Shown piece after piece: positions 33,097 through 42,932 of a DNA stretch of 64,000 nt (the stretch's first letter is position 1; each line of letters opens with the position of its first letter). The stretch spans positions 167,232 through 231,231 of the forward strand of contig NZ_CANMQQ010000007.1 in the NCBI RefSeq assembly GCF_947500045.1. The letters run 5' to 3'. This DNA is from an uncultured Ruegeria sp. (lineage in GTDB: Bacteria; Pseudomonadota; Alphaproteobacteria; Rhodobacterales; Rhodobacteraceae). Both the position numbers and the translations under genes were made by a program. The notes beneath the pieces were generated by a model. That model was not told the origin of the DNA. It saw only the letters and a list, made by a program, of their open reading frames with translations, and searched no databases.

Positions 33097-33379
33097 AATT
33101 ATTTCCTTTTTCTAATTTCTCTTGGGTTATTTGCGCTGTCGCCACTCCTCTAAGGTGGCAACAGCGTAAACACGAAGCGCGTACGAGAAAAACGTCGAAA
33201 CATGAGGCGTTGCGCGAACCAGAACAGCATCGCTGAGGTCTGGCGGATTAAATGGTCGCGTAGATTGTTGGCCCCCACGTTCAGCCCTCGTTCTGGGTAA
33301 AACCAGAAAAACGGGAAGCCTACCCACCGATATTCTCAGGCGTTGCGCCATTGTTTCTCGCCCAGCGAATCTGAATTTC

Positions 33380-34786
33380 TTAGGTTGCCGACATGCGCGA
33401 AGTTGCCGCCAACTTCGTGCTTCCGGCCATGATTGTAACCGATTTGGACGAGAAAGCATGATCAACCTTGAACGAAACCTCGCTGTCGGTGGGCGTCCCA
33501 ACCAGAGACACGGCTTGCGGCGAGGACCCTTCCACCTCTACACTTACATGTCCAGCGGGGTGGCCGCCCAGAAGGTGGCTTCCCTTGATACTGTAATTTT
33601 GCCCAACCGACAGATTGCCTGTCATCTTCGTATTGCCAGAATCAAAAACCCCGCTGATTTGGGGCGTGTTACTGGGCGCGGCAACCATAAAGGCAGTACC
33701 TGTCGTCACGATATTCTGCTTTGTGGTTTTCTGATGTGGCGCTGTGCCTGTCGTGATATGGGCCACGATGGTCGCCGGTGTCGCCTTTGACATTGGCTGT
33801 GTCGGCGTGAAGCCAACAACATTGGATTGCGGATTTGCCGCAGGAATGCTTTCGCCACCATCGAAATCGACCGTGAACTCAATTTTGGGGTCCGATTTCG
33901 GATCGATTCCGGTTACCTCGTTTAAGAAGGCACCCAGAATGAAATAGGGTTGATTTGGGGTAAGCGTTGTCGGCGCGGGGTTGCCAGCGGGGGTTTCAAC
34001 AGCGGTCACGGTGGGTTTGCGTTCAACCAGGTCTTGTAAGAAGTCAACGAGTTCCAAGTATTCGAGGTCACTTTCCACTGACAACAGATCGCCAGCATAT
34101 TTTCGAATAAATTTTGGCGTGACGAACATGTACGTGTCTTTATGCAAAAGCAAGTGCAGCGAGCTCGACTGCTCTTTGATACACGGGCCGAGCGTAAAGC
34201 TCTGGCTGGCGATCTTAGAGTCGACGTAGCATACCAGCGCGCTGACGACGGGCATGCCCATTAGGTATTCACAAACAAAAACAATAGTACCGACACGACC
34301 ATCGCTCTTGTTGTTTTTCCCGCTGATTTGCAAACCCCGCTTGCCGATTGAAGACACCATCGCTTGCGCGAAGGCCATTTCCCCCGATCCAGTTGCCAGG
34401 CCGAGCAGACCTTCGATCAGCTCTTTGCTAACAGTGACGCCCCAGGAAGACATTTCGTGGGTTATGTCTTCTTCACTTACTTGGATGAATAACCCTGAGC
34501 CAGCCACGATCCCTTCGATGGCCTCGTAATCGTAAATCGAATAGAAACTGCCCGTCTTCGGATTAATCGTCGTAGACATGGCGCGGGTCATTGCTGCGAA
34601 GTAAACCGAAACTTCCGCGAATACGTCTCTGACTTCTTGCGAGATTTCTTCAGACCCAATCTCGGTCGAAGCCATCATGATGTTGCCGGTTTCGTTAAAA
34701 ACGTATCTTTTTTCGGCTTGAAGATTGAATGGGTCAGGTTGCGGTTTTTGTAACTTTGTAGGTGCAATTGTGGGAGTCTTGGCCAA
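33380..34786 (-). CDS. large hypothetical protein with a C-terminal Ig-like domain
   Basis: The 468-residue protein lacks a signal peptide. Residues about 20-255 form a helical domain that I cannot name, containing a glycine-rich amphipathic stretch (ELIEGLLGLATGSGEMAFAQAMVSSIGKRG region). A proline/threonine linker follows, and residues about 270-468 hold two beta-rich segments, the last like an IPT/TIG Ig-fold (QISGVFDSGNTKMTGNLSVG, YSIKGSHL). The mixture resembles contact-dependent or secreted effectors, but this is a guess. The start follows a region of low GC, a sign of foreign origin. Confidence 0.6.
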   Translation of the reverse strand: MAKTPTIAPTKLQKPQPDPFNLQAEKRYVFNETGNIMMASTEIGSEEISQEVRDVFAEVSVYFAAMTRAMSTTINPKTGSFYSIYDYEAIEGIVAGSGLFIQVSEEDITHEMSSWGVTVSKELIEGLLGLATGSGEMAFAQAMVSSIGKRGLQISGKNNKSDGRVGTIVFVCEYLMGMPVVSALVCYVDSKIASQSFTLGPCIKEQSSSLHLLLHKDTYMFVTPKFIRKYAGDLLSVESDLEYLELVDFLQDLVERKPTVTAVETPAGNPAPTTLTPNQPYFILGAFLNEVTGIDPKSDPKIEFTVDFDGGESIPAANPQSNVVGFTPTQPMSKATPATIVAHITTGTAPHQKTTKQNIVTTGTAFMVAAPSNTPQISGVFDSGNTKMTGNLSVGQNYSIKGSHLLGGHPAGHVSVEVEGSSPQAVSLVGTPTDSEVSFKVDHAFSSKSVTIMAGSTKLAATSRMSAT

Positions 34787-35026
34787 AACTATTCTCCAAT
34801 TATATTTAATAAAATCAATTGTCTGTCAAAACAACAACGCAATTATATAAGTAAAGTACCAATTCAAATAATTATGAACAGGTACACGAACCAAGCTATT
34901 TAGACAAGTATTTCCCCGGTCACTTTAATGGAGGTACCAATCTGAACTCTTCAAAATGATATTGGAGTATGATGAGGGGCGGGTGCCGTTGGGCGGGAAA
35001 TTGTTGCTTCGCTGCACGGCGAATGT
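34787..35026. other. AT-rich gap
   Basis: This is an AT-rich upstream region of the 468-residue orphan, presumably holding its promoter. No gene is supported. The low GC contrasts with flanking genes. Confidence 0.4.
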
Positions 35027-35710
35027 TGCGAGAGTATTGTCGCAAACTTTCACTCAGCCAAAGAGTATCGTATCGACCAGACACAATTTCCCCGCTAGAA
35101 CCGCAAACTGCGCCGAGCCATCGCCCTCCAGTTCGAACTGTTTCTTTCGGATCGTCTGAGCGACTTCGCTACCATAGAGCTTCGCTGGAGCCGAAGTGAA
35201 AGGTTTCAACCCAAGTATCAACTGTGCTCTTCGTCGGATGAAACAGGAATTTTGTTCCACGATGTCGTTGAGATACTTCCGACTTACCACCTCGATAGAG
35301 ATCGGGCAACGGACTCCTTTCAGCACCTTGTTAACGGCCTGGACACCTGCGGTTTTGGCCACACATTTGTCTATGGCAACGTTCCTGGGAAGGCCGTTGA
35401 CCTCCACCATTCGGGCGAAGAACCTCGTGGCGGTTGGCTTGTTTCGGCGACGTGTGGTTTCAGAAATGCCGTAGACATATCGCCTGACTCAGAGGTTCAG
35501 TATGGTGCGGTCAACTGATACACCGTGCTCGGCCATGATTTCTTCCAGATCCCGACATGGGACATCAAATCGAACATAGAATAATACTGCATCAGGATCA
35601 CCTCTTTTGGATACTACGCACCATTGAAAGAAATCATGAACCAACCTTCAGCTGGATAATGCCATTCACCACACAGGCGCTAACGCCACAAAGATAAATG
35701 GTTAAAAATT
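35027..35710 (-). mobile_element. decayed IS6-family copy
   Basis: On the minus strand, 35410-35054 encodes a damaged middle and C-terminal part of an IS6 transposase (MVEVNGLPRNVAIDK, PISIEVVSRKYLNDIVEQN, with the glutamate region preserved). The N-terminal part is scattered over 35450-35690 in other frames. Relics of terminal repeats are TCGCAAACTTTCA near 35040 and AAAAATTTACAACAGGACC near 35703-35721. Frameshifts make it inactive. Confidence 0.72.
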
Positions 35711-35882
35711 TACAACAGGACCCAGTAGCCGACGCGTATCGCCAGCAAACGGTTGCATTGTTAAATCAATACAACCGTTTCAAGGAAAAAGTACCCCAGA
35801 TCAACTTCGAGTTCGGGCCCGGCCTCTGTAGTGACCAAAACCGGGGTCGATCTGGGATCGCTCGTTCAGACGGGTGCGGAGG

Positions 35883-37937
35883 TTAGCCTCCGTTTGAATT
35901 CGCCAGCGGAGGCTGAGCAAAGTCATTTGCCTGGGGCGTAAGCTCCGCAGCCCCGGTGCCGGGCATAAGTTCGAACCCTAAATCGAACTGGTCCAATGTG
36001 GATGCCAGTTTTGCCACAAGGTCCGTGTTGCCTTCGGACTGTGCCGTGCCTTCCGCCAGCAATTCGGTCAGCTTACGCTCACCCGTCATGACCTTTTCCA
36101 GATCGGCCCGGTTCAAACTGATTGACAAATCTGCATTCGGGGCTGTTTGGTCGACGATGTGGGTCAATGTGGCATTGCTCATCTCGACCACGATGTTCTC
36201 ATCCCGGTCCGGAATGGACAGGTTGATGACAAACTCCATATCTGCTGCTTTTGCGCTATTGACGCGAATGGCGATAAAATCCAACCACATCGAAGTTTCC
36301 ATTGCCCGGATGGTGTCGGGACCTGTGGTTTCGATGGTGGCACCTTGCGGGATGCCATTGCGCAGCTCATAGGCGGCACCCAAGAACGAGTTGCGGACCG
36401 AGGGGCTTTCTTTCTGGTATCCGATCTGTTCGAACGCATCTGCCAGCAGATCCTTGGCTTGCTGGTTATCCGGTTCGGCATAGACCAGTTTGTTCAGAAT
36501 TTCGGTTGTATGCAGGTACTGACCCGCGTTAAACAACGCCTGTCCTTTGGCCAGGATCGGTTCGGCACCCCCCATCATCTCGACAAACAGCGGCGCGCTG
36601 TCCTTTGGGGACAGGGGCGTCAAAGTGGTCGGATTGGCATCCCAATACCCCAAATACCGGTTAATGACCGCACGGCTGTTATGCTCGACCGAGCCATGGT
36701 AGCTGCGCGCTGCCCATTGCTGCTGCAGGCTTTCCGGCACCTCATAGACATTGTGGACCTCGTTGATGGTTACACCCTTGTTGGCCAGGTTCAACACGCC
36801 GTTGTTGAGGTTGGCATAGGTGTCACGTTGCGCACGCATCACTTCTTGAATGCGGTCATTGCCGAAGCGGGGCCAGGAATGAGAGGCGAACATCAAATCA
36901 GCGTCTTTCCCGAATTCATACAATGCGTCGTTGATATGCTTGGACCAGCTGAGCGCATCGCGCACCAGCGCGCCACGCAGGGTATAGATGTTGTGGATCG
37001 TGCCGGTGATGTTTTCCGCCGCCCAGAAGGCCTTGAGATCGGGGAAATAAGTGTTCATTTCAGCCGGTGCCTCAGTGCCGGGCGTGTTCTGGAAGATCAT
37101 ACGCACGCCGTCGATGGTGATCTCTTCATAGTCATCCGAGACGTAGCGGGTCGGCTCGATCAGGCCGGTGGTGCCAGCTGAGATATTCTTGCCGATCGAC
37201 TGATCCACGTGGCCATGCGGATCGCGCGGCAGCAAAACACCGTATTGGAAGAACAGGCGGCGGTTCATCACGTTGCCGGCGTAGACGTTTTCCGACACGG
37301 CATGTTCCATAAATCCTTCGGGCGCGATGACCTCGACGCCATTGGCAACATCTTCATCGGTGATGACACCGCGGACACCGCCATAATGATCGGCGTGGGA
37401 ATGGGAATAGATGACCGCTTTGACCGGCAGTTCTTCGACCGTATCGTTCAGCAGCTTCAACGCGGCTGCGGCGGTTTCCTTTGACGCCAGAGGGTCAAAG
37501 ATGATCCAACCGCTGTCACCCCGGATGAACGAGATATTCGACAGGTCAAAGCCACGCACCTGATAGATCTTGCCTTCCAGGATCTCGTAGAGGCCGTAGT
37601 TCATGTTCAGAATTGCCTGCCGTTGCAGCGATGGATGGATCGAGTCAAAGACCTGACCGTCTTCGAGCAGGAAATCATAGCTGCCGATATCCCATGCGAC
37701 CGTTCCGTCTTCGGTTTTGATCTGACGATAGTCAGGAACTGCAATCAGACCTTTGCGGCTTTCTTCAAAGTCACGCCGATCTTCAAACGGCAGAGCGTCA
37801 CGCATCTGTTCCTGAAACTCGACAGTGAATTCCGATGGCATCTTGCCCTTGGGGTCAAAATGTTGCTGCGCAGCCCCAACACCCCCGGTCAGCATCAATA
37901 GTGCGGTGGTGAAAAGTAGTTTTTGTCGGCGTGCCAT
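35883..37937 (-). CDS. alkyl/aryl sulfatase of the metallo-beta-lactamase fold (SdsA1/BDS1 type)
   Basis: The 684-residue precursor has a signal peptide (about 1-22). The catalytic domain has the metal motif SHSHADHYGGVRG near residue 170, then the glutamates in APEGFMEHAVSE and a His in FASHSWPRFG. Dimerisation and C-terminal sterol-carrier-like domains follow, the family's normal three-part layout and length. It hydrolyses primary or secondary alkyl sulfates such as SDS in the periplasm, releasing sulfate and an alcohol. It diverges from the TolB-like/TPR gene at 38241. Confidence 0.92.
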   Translation of the reverse strand: MARRQKLLFTTALLMLTGGVGAAQQHFDPKGKMPSEFTVEFQEQMRDALPFEDRRDFEESRKGLIAVPDYRQIKTEDGTVAWDIGSYDFLLEDGQVFDSIHPSLQRQAILNMNYGLYEILEGKIYQVRGFDLSNISFIRGDSGWIIFDPLASKETAAAALKLLNDTVEELPVKAVIYSHSHADHYGGVRGVITDEDVANGVEVIAPEGFMEHAVSENVYAGNVMNRRLFFQYGVLLPRDPHGHVDQSIGKNISAGTTGLIEPTRYVSDDYEEITIDGVRMIFQNTPGTEAPAEMNTYFPDLKAFWAAENITGTIHNIYTLRGALVRDALSWSKHINDALYEFGKDADLMFASHSWPRFGNDRIQEVMRAQRDTYANLNNGVLNLANKGVTINEVHNVYEVPESLQQQWAARSYHGSVEHNSRAVINRYLGYWDANPTTLTPLSPKDSAPLFVEMMGGAEPILAKGQALFNAGQYLHTTEILNKLVYAEPDNQQAKDLLADAFEQIGYQKESPSVRNSFLGAAYELRNGIPQGATIETTGPDTIRAMETSMWLDFIAIRVNSAKAADMEFVINLSIPDRDENIVVEMSNATLTHIVDQTAPNADLSISLNRADLEKVMTGERKLTELLAEGTAQSEGNTDLVAKLASTLDQFDLGFELMPGTGAAELTPQANDFAQPPLANSNGG

Positions 37938-38240
37938 GATCAGACAGCTCCTGTCGAAGAGAATTCAATAATCGAAAGCGGCAAGGAACCGGCTACAAAA
38001 CCAAATCACGAGGAAAAACCTGGTCGTTCACGTAGAACGGCATCTTTTCGAATACAAAGGCCGTTTCCTTGTCGCTCCGGCGCTTGCCTGCATGGCAAAG
38101 TGCTTGCCCGTGTTAGCGAAAGAAATACAGCAGAGAAGTGCGAACATGTTGCTACCTGCCGTTGATCCCCTGTATTACACCCGGAGTTGCGTGTTGATTG
38201 TTTGTTTTCTTTAGATTTTTTCGGAAGTGAGGTTCTTTGG
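37938..38240. promoter_or_regulatory. divergent promoter gap
   Basis: The 303-base gap between the divergent sulfatase and TolB-like/TPR genes has no gene. GAGG at 38229-38232 is a good ribosome site eight bases before the GTG at 38241. No clear operator was identified. Confidence 0.4.
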
Positions 38241-39947
38241 GTGGACATATCGGAAAATGACATTCGGGCGCAGTTGCATCGTCTATTGACCCATCCCGAC
38301 TTTGCAGCGACACCGCAACGCCGCGCCTTTCTGTCCTACATCGTTGAAGAGTATCTGTCCGGTCGCGCTGATCAGATCAAAGGTGTTTCCATCGCTATGT
38401 CTGTTTTTGACAGGGATGAGACATTTGATCAGCAAATCGACCCGATTGTCCGGCTTGAGGCACGACGCCTGAGACAGGACATAGATGGCTATTATGCCGG
38501 ACCGGGCCGAGAAGATCCGCTTCGCCTGACTATTCCCAAGGGCGGGTACGCCCCAAGGTTCGAACGTGTTGCACCGCCTGAACAACCGGGTCCTTCACCC
38601 GAGGTCGCGCCACTGGGAATCCGCAACCCCCGACGAATTCCCGCGATCGGTCTCGGTGTTGCCGGGCTATTGGCACTATGCGCGTTGGTCTGGTTTGTGT
38701 TTGTTGGCTGGTGGACATCAAGCCTTTCAGCCTCTGAAGGAACATTACCGCAAGGCCCTGTCGTGGCTGTCCTTCCGTTTGACACACTAGGAGAAGGGCC
38801 GGGTTATTTTGCAGATGGACTGACCCAGCAGTTGACCAGTGAGTTGGCTCGATTTCGTGACATTTGGGTTCTTCCTTTGGGCAGTGGCCAGCGCTCGCCC
38901 CATGAGCGTACTGATCTGCAGGGCTTGAGAACAGAGTTCAATGCGAATTTTGCGCTTGAAGGAAGTGTTCTCGACAAGGGTGATACCATTGTGCTGTCAG
39001 CCCGCCTCATCGACCTCAAGAGCCAGCGATACGTTTGGGTGAATGACTATTCCACGGGCCGCGCCCCTAGCGATATCTACTCTGCCCAAGATAGAATAAT
39101 CAGCGATGTAATCGGAAGATTGGCCGGAAAATACGGTGTCCTGACTCAGGATGCGATGAAAACTGCGACCAGAACGCCACCAAGTAACCGCGATGCCTAT
39201 GATTGCGTGCTTAGCTATTACAGTTACCAGATCACAATCGATCATGGCCGTCATCCGGCAATCATGGGCTGCATTCAACGATCTCTGGAACAAAGCCCAG
39301 ACTACGCCGAAGCATGGGCCGTGTTATCCAATCTATATCTTCAACAAATCCGCTTTGGTCTTGGCGGCGACCGCCAAGAGTTGATCGCCGCAGCCTCCGA
39401 TGCGGCGCGGCGTGCCATTGAGATAGACCCGAACCTGGCGGTCGGACATTTGATGCTGGCCAATATGCGCTTTGTTCGCGGAGATTTTGATGGGTTTCGC
39501 AATGCCGGTCAGATTGCTGTTGACCTAAGCCCAAATGACAGTTCTGTTCTTGCGCACTACGGCATGAGGCTCGCCTTCAACGGTGATTGGGATGAAGGTC
39601 TCGCCATTGTGGATCGGGCCATCGCCTTGAACCCCGTACATCCGCATTGGTACCATTTCCCGCGTATCTTTTATGAATTTGATCAGGGAAATTACCAGCA
39701 GGCGCTCACGGTTCTGGACCAAATTGATATGCCAAACTTCCTTTGGACACACCTTTGGAGCGCGGCTTTGAATGCGGGTTTGGAACGCCAGCAAGAGGCC
39801 CGGTCCTCGCTGAATGAACTGTTTTTGCAACGACCCACATTTGCATCCGAAGCAAACAGCATTCTCTCAATCTGGCAACTGGGCGATCAGTTCGAACAGA
39901 AGCTTTTAGGCAGTCTTCACAAGGCCGGTCTCGAGATCGATAAATGA
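38241..39947 (+). CDS. TolB-like/TPR protein with an N-terminal winged-helix-like domain
   Basis: I start at GTG 38241 because GAGG lies eight bases upstream; the frame extends to a TTG at 38187. The 568-residue protein opens with a roughly 110-residue domain (IRAQLHRLLTHPDF, RRAFLSYIVEEYLSGRADQIKG, DPIVRLEARRLRQD, IPKGGYAPRFE), a family often placed before TolB/TPR modules and probably DNA-binding. A membrane helix follows at about 150-172, then a TolB/FlgO-like domain (VVAVLPFDTLGEG) and TPR repeats. It may be a one-component membrane regulator of the divergent sulfatase gene; that link is inferred. Confidence 0.82.
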   Translation: MDISENDIRAQLHRLLTHPDFAATPQRRAFLSYIVEEYLSGRADQIKGVSIAMSVFDRDETFDQQIDPIVRLEARRLRQDIDGYYAGPGREDPLRLTIPKGGYAPRFERVAPPEQPGPSPEVAPLGIRNPRRIPAIGLGVAGLLALCALVWFVFVGWWTSSLSASEGTLPQGPVVAVLPFDTLGEGPGYFADGLTQQLTSELARFRDIWVLPLGSGQRSPHERTDLQGLRTEFNANFALEGSVLDKGDTIVLSARLIDLKSQRYVWVNDYSTGRAPSDIYSAQDRIISDVIGRLAGKYGVLTQDAMKTATRTPPSNRDAYDCVLSYYSYQITIDHGRHPAIMGCIQRSLEQSPDYAEAWAVLSNLYLQQIRFGLGGDRQELIAAASDAARRAIEIDPNLAVGHLMLANMRFVRGDFDGFRNAGQIAVDLSPNDSSVLAHYGMRLAFNGDWDEGLAIVDRAIALNPVHPHWYHFPRIFYEFDQGNYQQALTVLDQIDMPNFLWTHLWSAALNAGLERQQEARSSLNELFLQRPTFASEANSILSIWQLGDQFEQKLLGSLHKAGLEIDK

Positions 39948-40356
39948 ACAATTAGGTCCCAGCAGTTTGAGCTCAGAACGATGTTGCTCAGGATTTATTT
40001 GGAATGAGTGATCTTTAGGTGCGCGTGCGGGCTCGGTAGCAATTTTTGTCCCCACCTGTCAGGTCGTGCGTATTTTTGATAGCCCGTGCTCGGAAAAGAC
40101 GAGAGCGGTCCGTGACGATTTCGTTCAGAGGCGCGCATTTTCCGAAAAGGGGTGATTTTGCACGCTGTTTTCTTTTATCTTCGATGCGGCGTGTCATATC
40201 GCGACCTTGACGAAGCCATGGCGGAAGGTGGTGTAACCGCGAAAAGCTTGCATCAAAGCACTTCGAAACTCAGCTTCGAGCACAAAGCGTAAAACGCAGT
40301 TTTTATCGTAGCGTCTGCTCTTGTTGAGGATTGGTAAAAAAGCACTGGTCGTCGCG
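39948..40356 (+). pseudogene. intergenic stretch with a short IS6 relic
   Basis: Between 40159 and 40245 the plus strand reads HAVFFYLRCGVSYRDLDEAM and then AEGGV. This is the helix-turn-helix part of an IS6 transposase with no start and no catalytic core. The rest of the gap, 39948-40150 and 40250-40356, has no recognisable feature. Confidence 0.6.
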
Positions 40357-40755
40357 TCATTTTGACAATTTGGGTGGACCGTTGGGACAATCAATGTAGT
40401 AACCCCAGCCTCCATTTTCGAGACGCCTTGCGACTTCTGTTGAGCTCCCCTGTGTTAGGATGTTCCCCTCAGCATCCTCAAACACCCAGTCAGCCAGGAG
40501 AAGGGCAGTATCGCCATTGATAAGTTCGCTGGATATATTTGATTTCAAAATCGGGCGCAGTGGGACAAACTCCTGGAATATCTTCCGTGCGCCGTCCAAA
40601 CCAAGTGCGGGTGGCTCACCGGGTAGAAAATGTATCTGACACTCAGGGTGGAACATGGATAACACCCCCTCGAGGTCTCCGGTCTTCAGATAGGCCGCGA
40701 CACAGGTTGCAATGTCTCTGGGCCGGTCGGCAATCTGCTTGGGGTTGGATGTCAT
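40357..40755 (-). CDS. SnoaL-like/NTF2-fold protein 1
   Basis: The 132-residue protein has the cone-shaped NTF2/SnoaL fold pattern: an N-terminal helix AAYLKTGDLEGVLSMFHPECQIHF, then G-L-D-G-A-R-K-I-F-Q-E-F and the strands ALLLADWVFEDAEGNIL. Such proteins are small isomerases, cyclases or dehydratases or simply binders, and the ligand cannot be read. It is the last of three similar but distinct genes on this strand and shares their likely promoter near 41700. Confidence 0.78.
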   Translation of the reverse strand: MTSNPKQIADRPRDIATCVAAYLKTGDLEGVLSMFHPECQIHFLPGEPPALGLDGARKIFQEFVPLRPILKSNISSELINGDTALLLADWVFEDAEGNILTQGSSTEVARRLENGGWGYYIDCPNGPPKLSK

Positions 40756-40806
40756 GCGGGACTCCTAAAGTCATGAATAATTTGCAATTGTGTTCGGTGT
40801 ATCTGG

Positions 40807-41241
40807 CTAGAAATCGAAAGACCCGGCTGCGCGCCCTTTTTCGGGTAGCCATGTTTCGTGGATATGAAGCCATTTGACGGGTGGCCCCATGTCTATCAAC
40901 GCGCTGGTGATGCGCGCGTTATTAGATGGGTCCGAGTTTGACACACCAATTTGCCACTCCGTGTACGTCGCCAGAACTATCGTACCCACCTGCTGCCGTA
41001 TTGCGACATCATGGATTTGGATTTTGAAGCCTGTGTTTGCACCATAGCTGTTTTCAAACATCGTTCTTAACGCGCCGCTGCCAACAACGTGGCCTTCTGG
41101 TGAAATGTACGTCACGCAGTCATCAAAGCGCGAGAGGAGACGAGATTCCAGCTGATCCCGCGCAATGTTGCCATTGAACCAGTCAGCAAAAAATTCATGG
41201 ATATCAGTGATTTCATAACGAACGGTTTCAAGGACGCTCAT
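40807..41241 (-). CDS. SnoaL-like/NTF2-fold protein 2
   Basis: Starting at ATG 41241 (MSVLETVRYEI), the protein has 144 residues; the frame runs upstream to 41310 inside the previous gene. The fold pattern is visible in FFADWFNGNIARDQLESRLLS, CVTYISPEGHVVGSGALRTMF and LATYTEWQIG. It begins ten bases after the stop of the third SnoaL-like gene, which suggests one transcript. The end WLHIHETWLPEKG is typical of DUF4440/SnoaL proteins. The function is unknown. Confidence 0.75.
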   Translation of the reverse strand: MSVLETVRYEITDIHEFFADWFNGNIARDQLESRLLSRFDDCVTYISPEGHVVGSGALRTMFENSYGANTGFKIQIHDVAIRQQVGTIVLATYTEWQIGVSNSDPSNNARITSALIDMGPPVKWLHIHETWLPEKGRAAGSFDF

Positions 41242-41251
41242 GTCAAAACCG

Positions 41252-41647
41252 TCACGCCGCGTCACGCTGATCGTTATTGTCGATATCCAGCTGCATTTTC
41301 CAGGATCCATCTGGATGCCTTCGATAAATCAAGGCAATACGCCCTTGGCCGCTGCCGGTCTCACCTGAACTTTTATTCGAGACAGCAACCGTGAAACGGC
41401 CAACCAAAAGCGCCATATCGCCATAGACTTTCAAATGCTCGATATCGAAGGTAGAGCTAAAGGAATTGGCTTCGATGCGCGGTCCATATTTGTCCCGGAT
41501 GGCCTGAATGCCAATCGTGGTTGGCTGATATTCATTGCATACAACCACTTCCGGGTCGCACGTTTTCTCCATCCGCTCCAAATCGCCGGAATCAAGGCCA
41601 TCCAACCATTCGTTCAGGACTAATTTAATCGCTTCGATATCATCCAT
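41252..41647 (-). CDS. SnoaL-like/NTF2-fold protein 3
   Basis: The start at ATG 41647 (MDDIEAIKLVL) follows GGAGAG. The 131-residue protein has NEWLDGLDSGDLERMEKTC, then IGIQAIRDKYGPRIEAN, LLVGRFTVAVSN and the final strands RRHPDGSWKMQLDID, the typical DUF4440/SnoaL-like ending. It is the first of three SnoaL-like genes in tandem. A LysR gene diverges from it, and the repeats at 41713-41751 lie between. Three different SnoaL-like proteins in a row suggest successive steps on one compound, but this is inference. Confidence 0.8.
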   Translation of the reverse strand: MDDIEAIKLVLNEWLDGLDSGDLERMEKTCDPEVVVCNEYQPTTIGIQAIRDKYGPRIEANSFSSTFDIEHLKVYGDMALLVGRFTVAVSNKSSGETGSGQGRIALIYRRHPDGSWKMQLDIDNNDQRDAA

Positions 41648-41712
41648 TGTTCTCTCCGGCACGGTGTCAAATTCTTCTTGTCAATTGGTTTATCTGGTCG
41701 ATATCATAAGAA

Positions 41713-41751
41713 AAATACCGATATGTCTCACACAGCGTTAGAAATACCGAT
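41713..41751. promoter_or_regulatory. direct repeat in the LysR-SnoaL intergenic gap
   Basis: AAATACCGAT occurs at 41713-41722 and again at 41742-41751, 29 bp apart, the second copy ending two bases before the LysR start codon. Candidate regulator binding sites or part of an autoregulatory element. Confidence 0.4.
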
Positions 41752-41753
41752 CA

Positions 41754-42659
41754 ATGAAACGTAACCAACTCAGCGATGTATCGATCTTCGTGGAAGTCGC
41801 GCGCACAAATGGATTCCGGTCCGCGGCGGACAGCCTCAAGCTCAAACCAGCCTCGGTCAGCGACGCTGTACAGCGATTTGAAGACCGTCTTGGCATCCGT
41901 TTGATTGAACGCACCACTCGATCCGTCACCTTAACGTCAGCAGGCGAGCAGCTCTACCGCCGAAGCTTGCCTGCAATTACCGATCTTGAGGCGGCCGTGC
42001 GAGAACTCGACGCGCACAAGGATAGGGTTGCGGGCACGCTTCGCATTTCAGCTCCATATAGCGCTGGTGCATTTTTCCTCGACGATCTCGTTAGCCGGTA
42101 TGCCACGCTTTACCCGGACGTGAGCGTCGAATTGATTTACGATGATACCAAGGTCGATTTGGCGGAAGCAAAGATTGATGTCGGAATACGATCAAACACC
42201 TTGTTGGAACCTCATACATATGCGCTTCCAATTGGCCCTGCTCTTCGGATGACCATCGTCGCCTCACAGGCGTATCTGGAGCAGCGCGGGGTTCCGACAA
42301 AACCAGAACACATCCTTGATCATGACGGTATCTGCTTTGCGTTCAACCGCAGTGGGTCACTGGCACCATGGATGTTTGAAAACGAGGATGGACCATTTTC
42401 CATCATGCCAAAACCACGCATGCTAGTGAATGATCTTCGCTCGCTTTTGTCATACACCAAAGCTGGCTTGGGCCTCGCCTATATTTATGAAAAGGTGGTC
42501 CAGGCCGACTTAGATAAGGGTAAGCTCATAGCTGTTTTACCCGGGCAGGTGTCCGCACTGCCGCGCTATTCGCTGAATTATCATAGCAAAAGACATATGC
42601 CGCGAAGACTTGTGGCATTTATCGATATGGCGAAATCGTCCAACACGACTGATAGCTGA
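41754..42659 (+). CDS. LysR-family transcriptional regulator
   Basis: The 301-residue protein has a LysR helix-turn-helix at about 5-62 (NGFRSAADSLKLKPASVSDAVQRFEDRLGIRL), followed by RTTRSVTLTSAGEQLY and an effector domain (GTLRISAPYSAGAFFLDDL, CFAFNRSGSLAPWMF). It belongs to the group of LysR proteins that often act on divergent genes. Here these are the three SnoaL-like genes, with a 10-bp direct repeat in between. No ribosome site is clear because a repeat copy sits where it would be. Confidence 0.9.
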   Translation: MKRNQLSDVSIFVEVARTNGFRSAADSLKLKPASVSDAVQRFEDRLGIRLIERTTRSVTLTSAGEQLYRRSLPAITDLEAAVRELDAHKDRVAGTLRISAPYSAGAFFLDDLVSRYATLYPDVSVELIYDDTKVDLAEAKIDVGIRSNTLLEPHTYALPIGPALRMTIVASQAYLEQRGVPTKPEHILDHDGICFAFNRSGSLAPWMFENEDGPFSIMPKPRMLVNDLRSLLSYTKAGLGLAYIYEKVVQADLDKGKLIAVLPGQVSALPRYSLNYHSKRHMPRRLVAFIDMAKSSNTTDS

Positions 42660-42932
42660 CTTTGCTCGATTGTGTGTAATGGGTGAAGATGTCCGCATCG
42701 TCGACGAAATCTCCACCGCCAGCGGACGTTCCTGATCCCCAAACAGTAACCTTATAGCCGCGATTGTGGATGCTGCGCTGTCTCCGAAGTCCTCTGTAAG
42801 CCCATTTCGACTGATGCGGCACCTTGCATGAACGGCCTCAAAAGTCGGTAAGTTGTCGTTCGTTGGTTGTGATGGCCCACCTCTTGGTATTTGTCGATCA
42901 AAGTACCGCTGAGTGTTTCTTAGCTTGGCATC
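42660..42932. other. intergenic gap
   Basis: Short open frames occur on the minus strand (for example 42822-42619, overlapping the LysR gene), but none resembles a family. No regulatory pattern was found. Confidence 0.3.

Noticed and set aside
33127..33501. 124-codon minus-strand frame overlapping the 468-residue orphan
   Set aside because: It overlaps the orphan's 3' end, is rich in Arg/Pro from out-of-frame reading and has no start signal.
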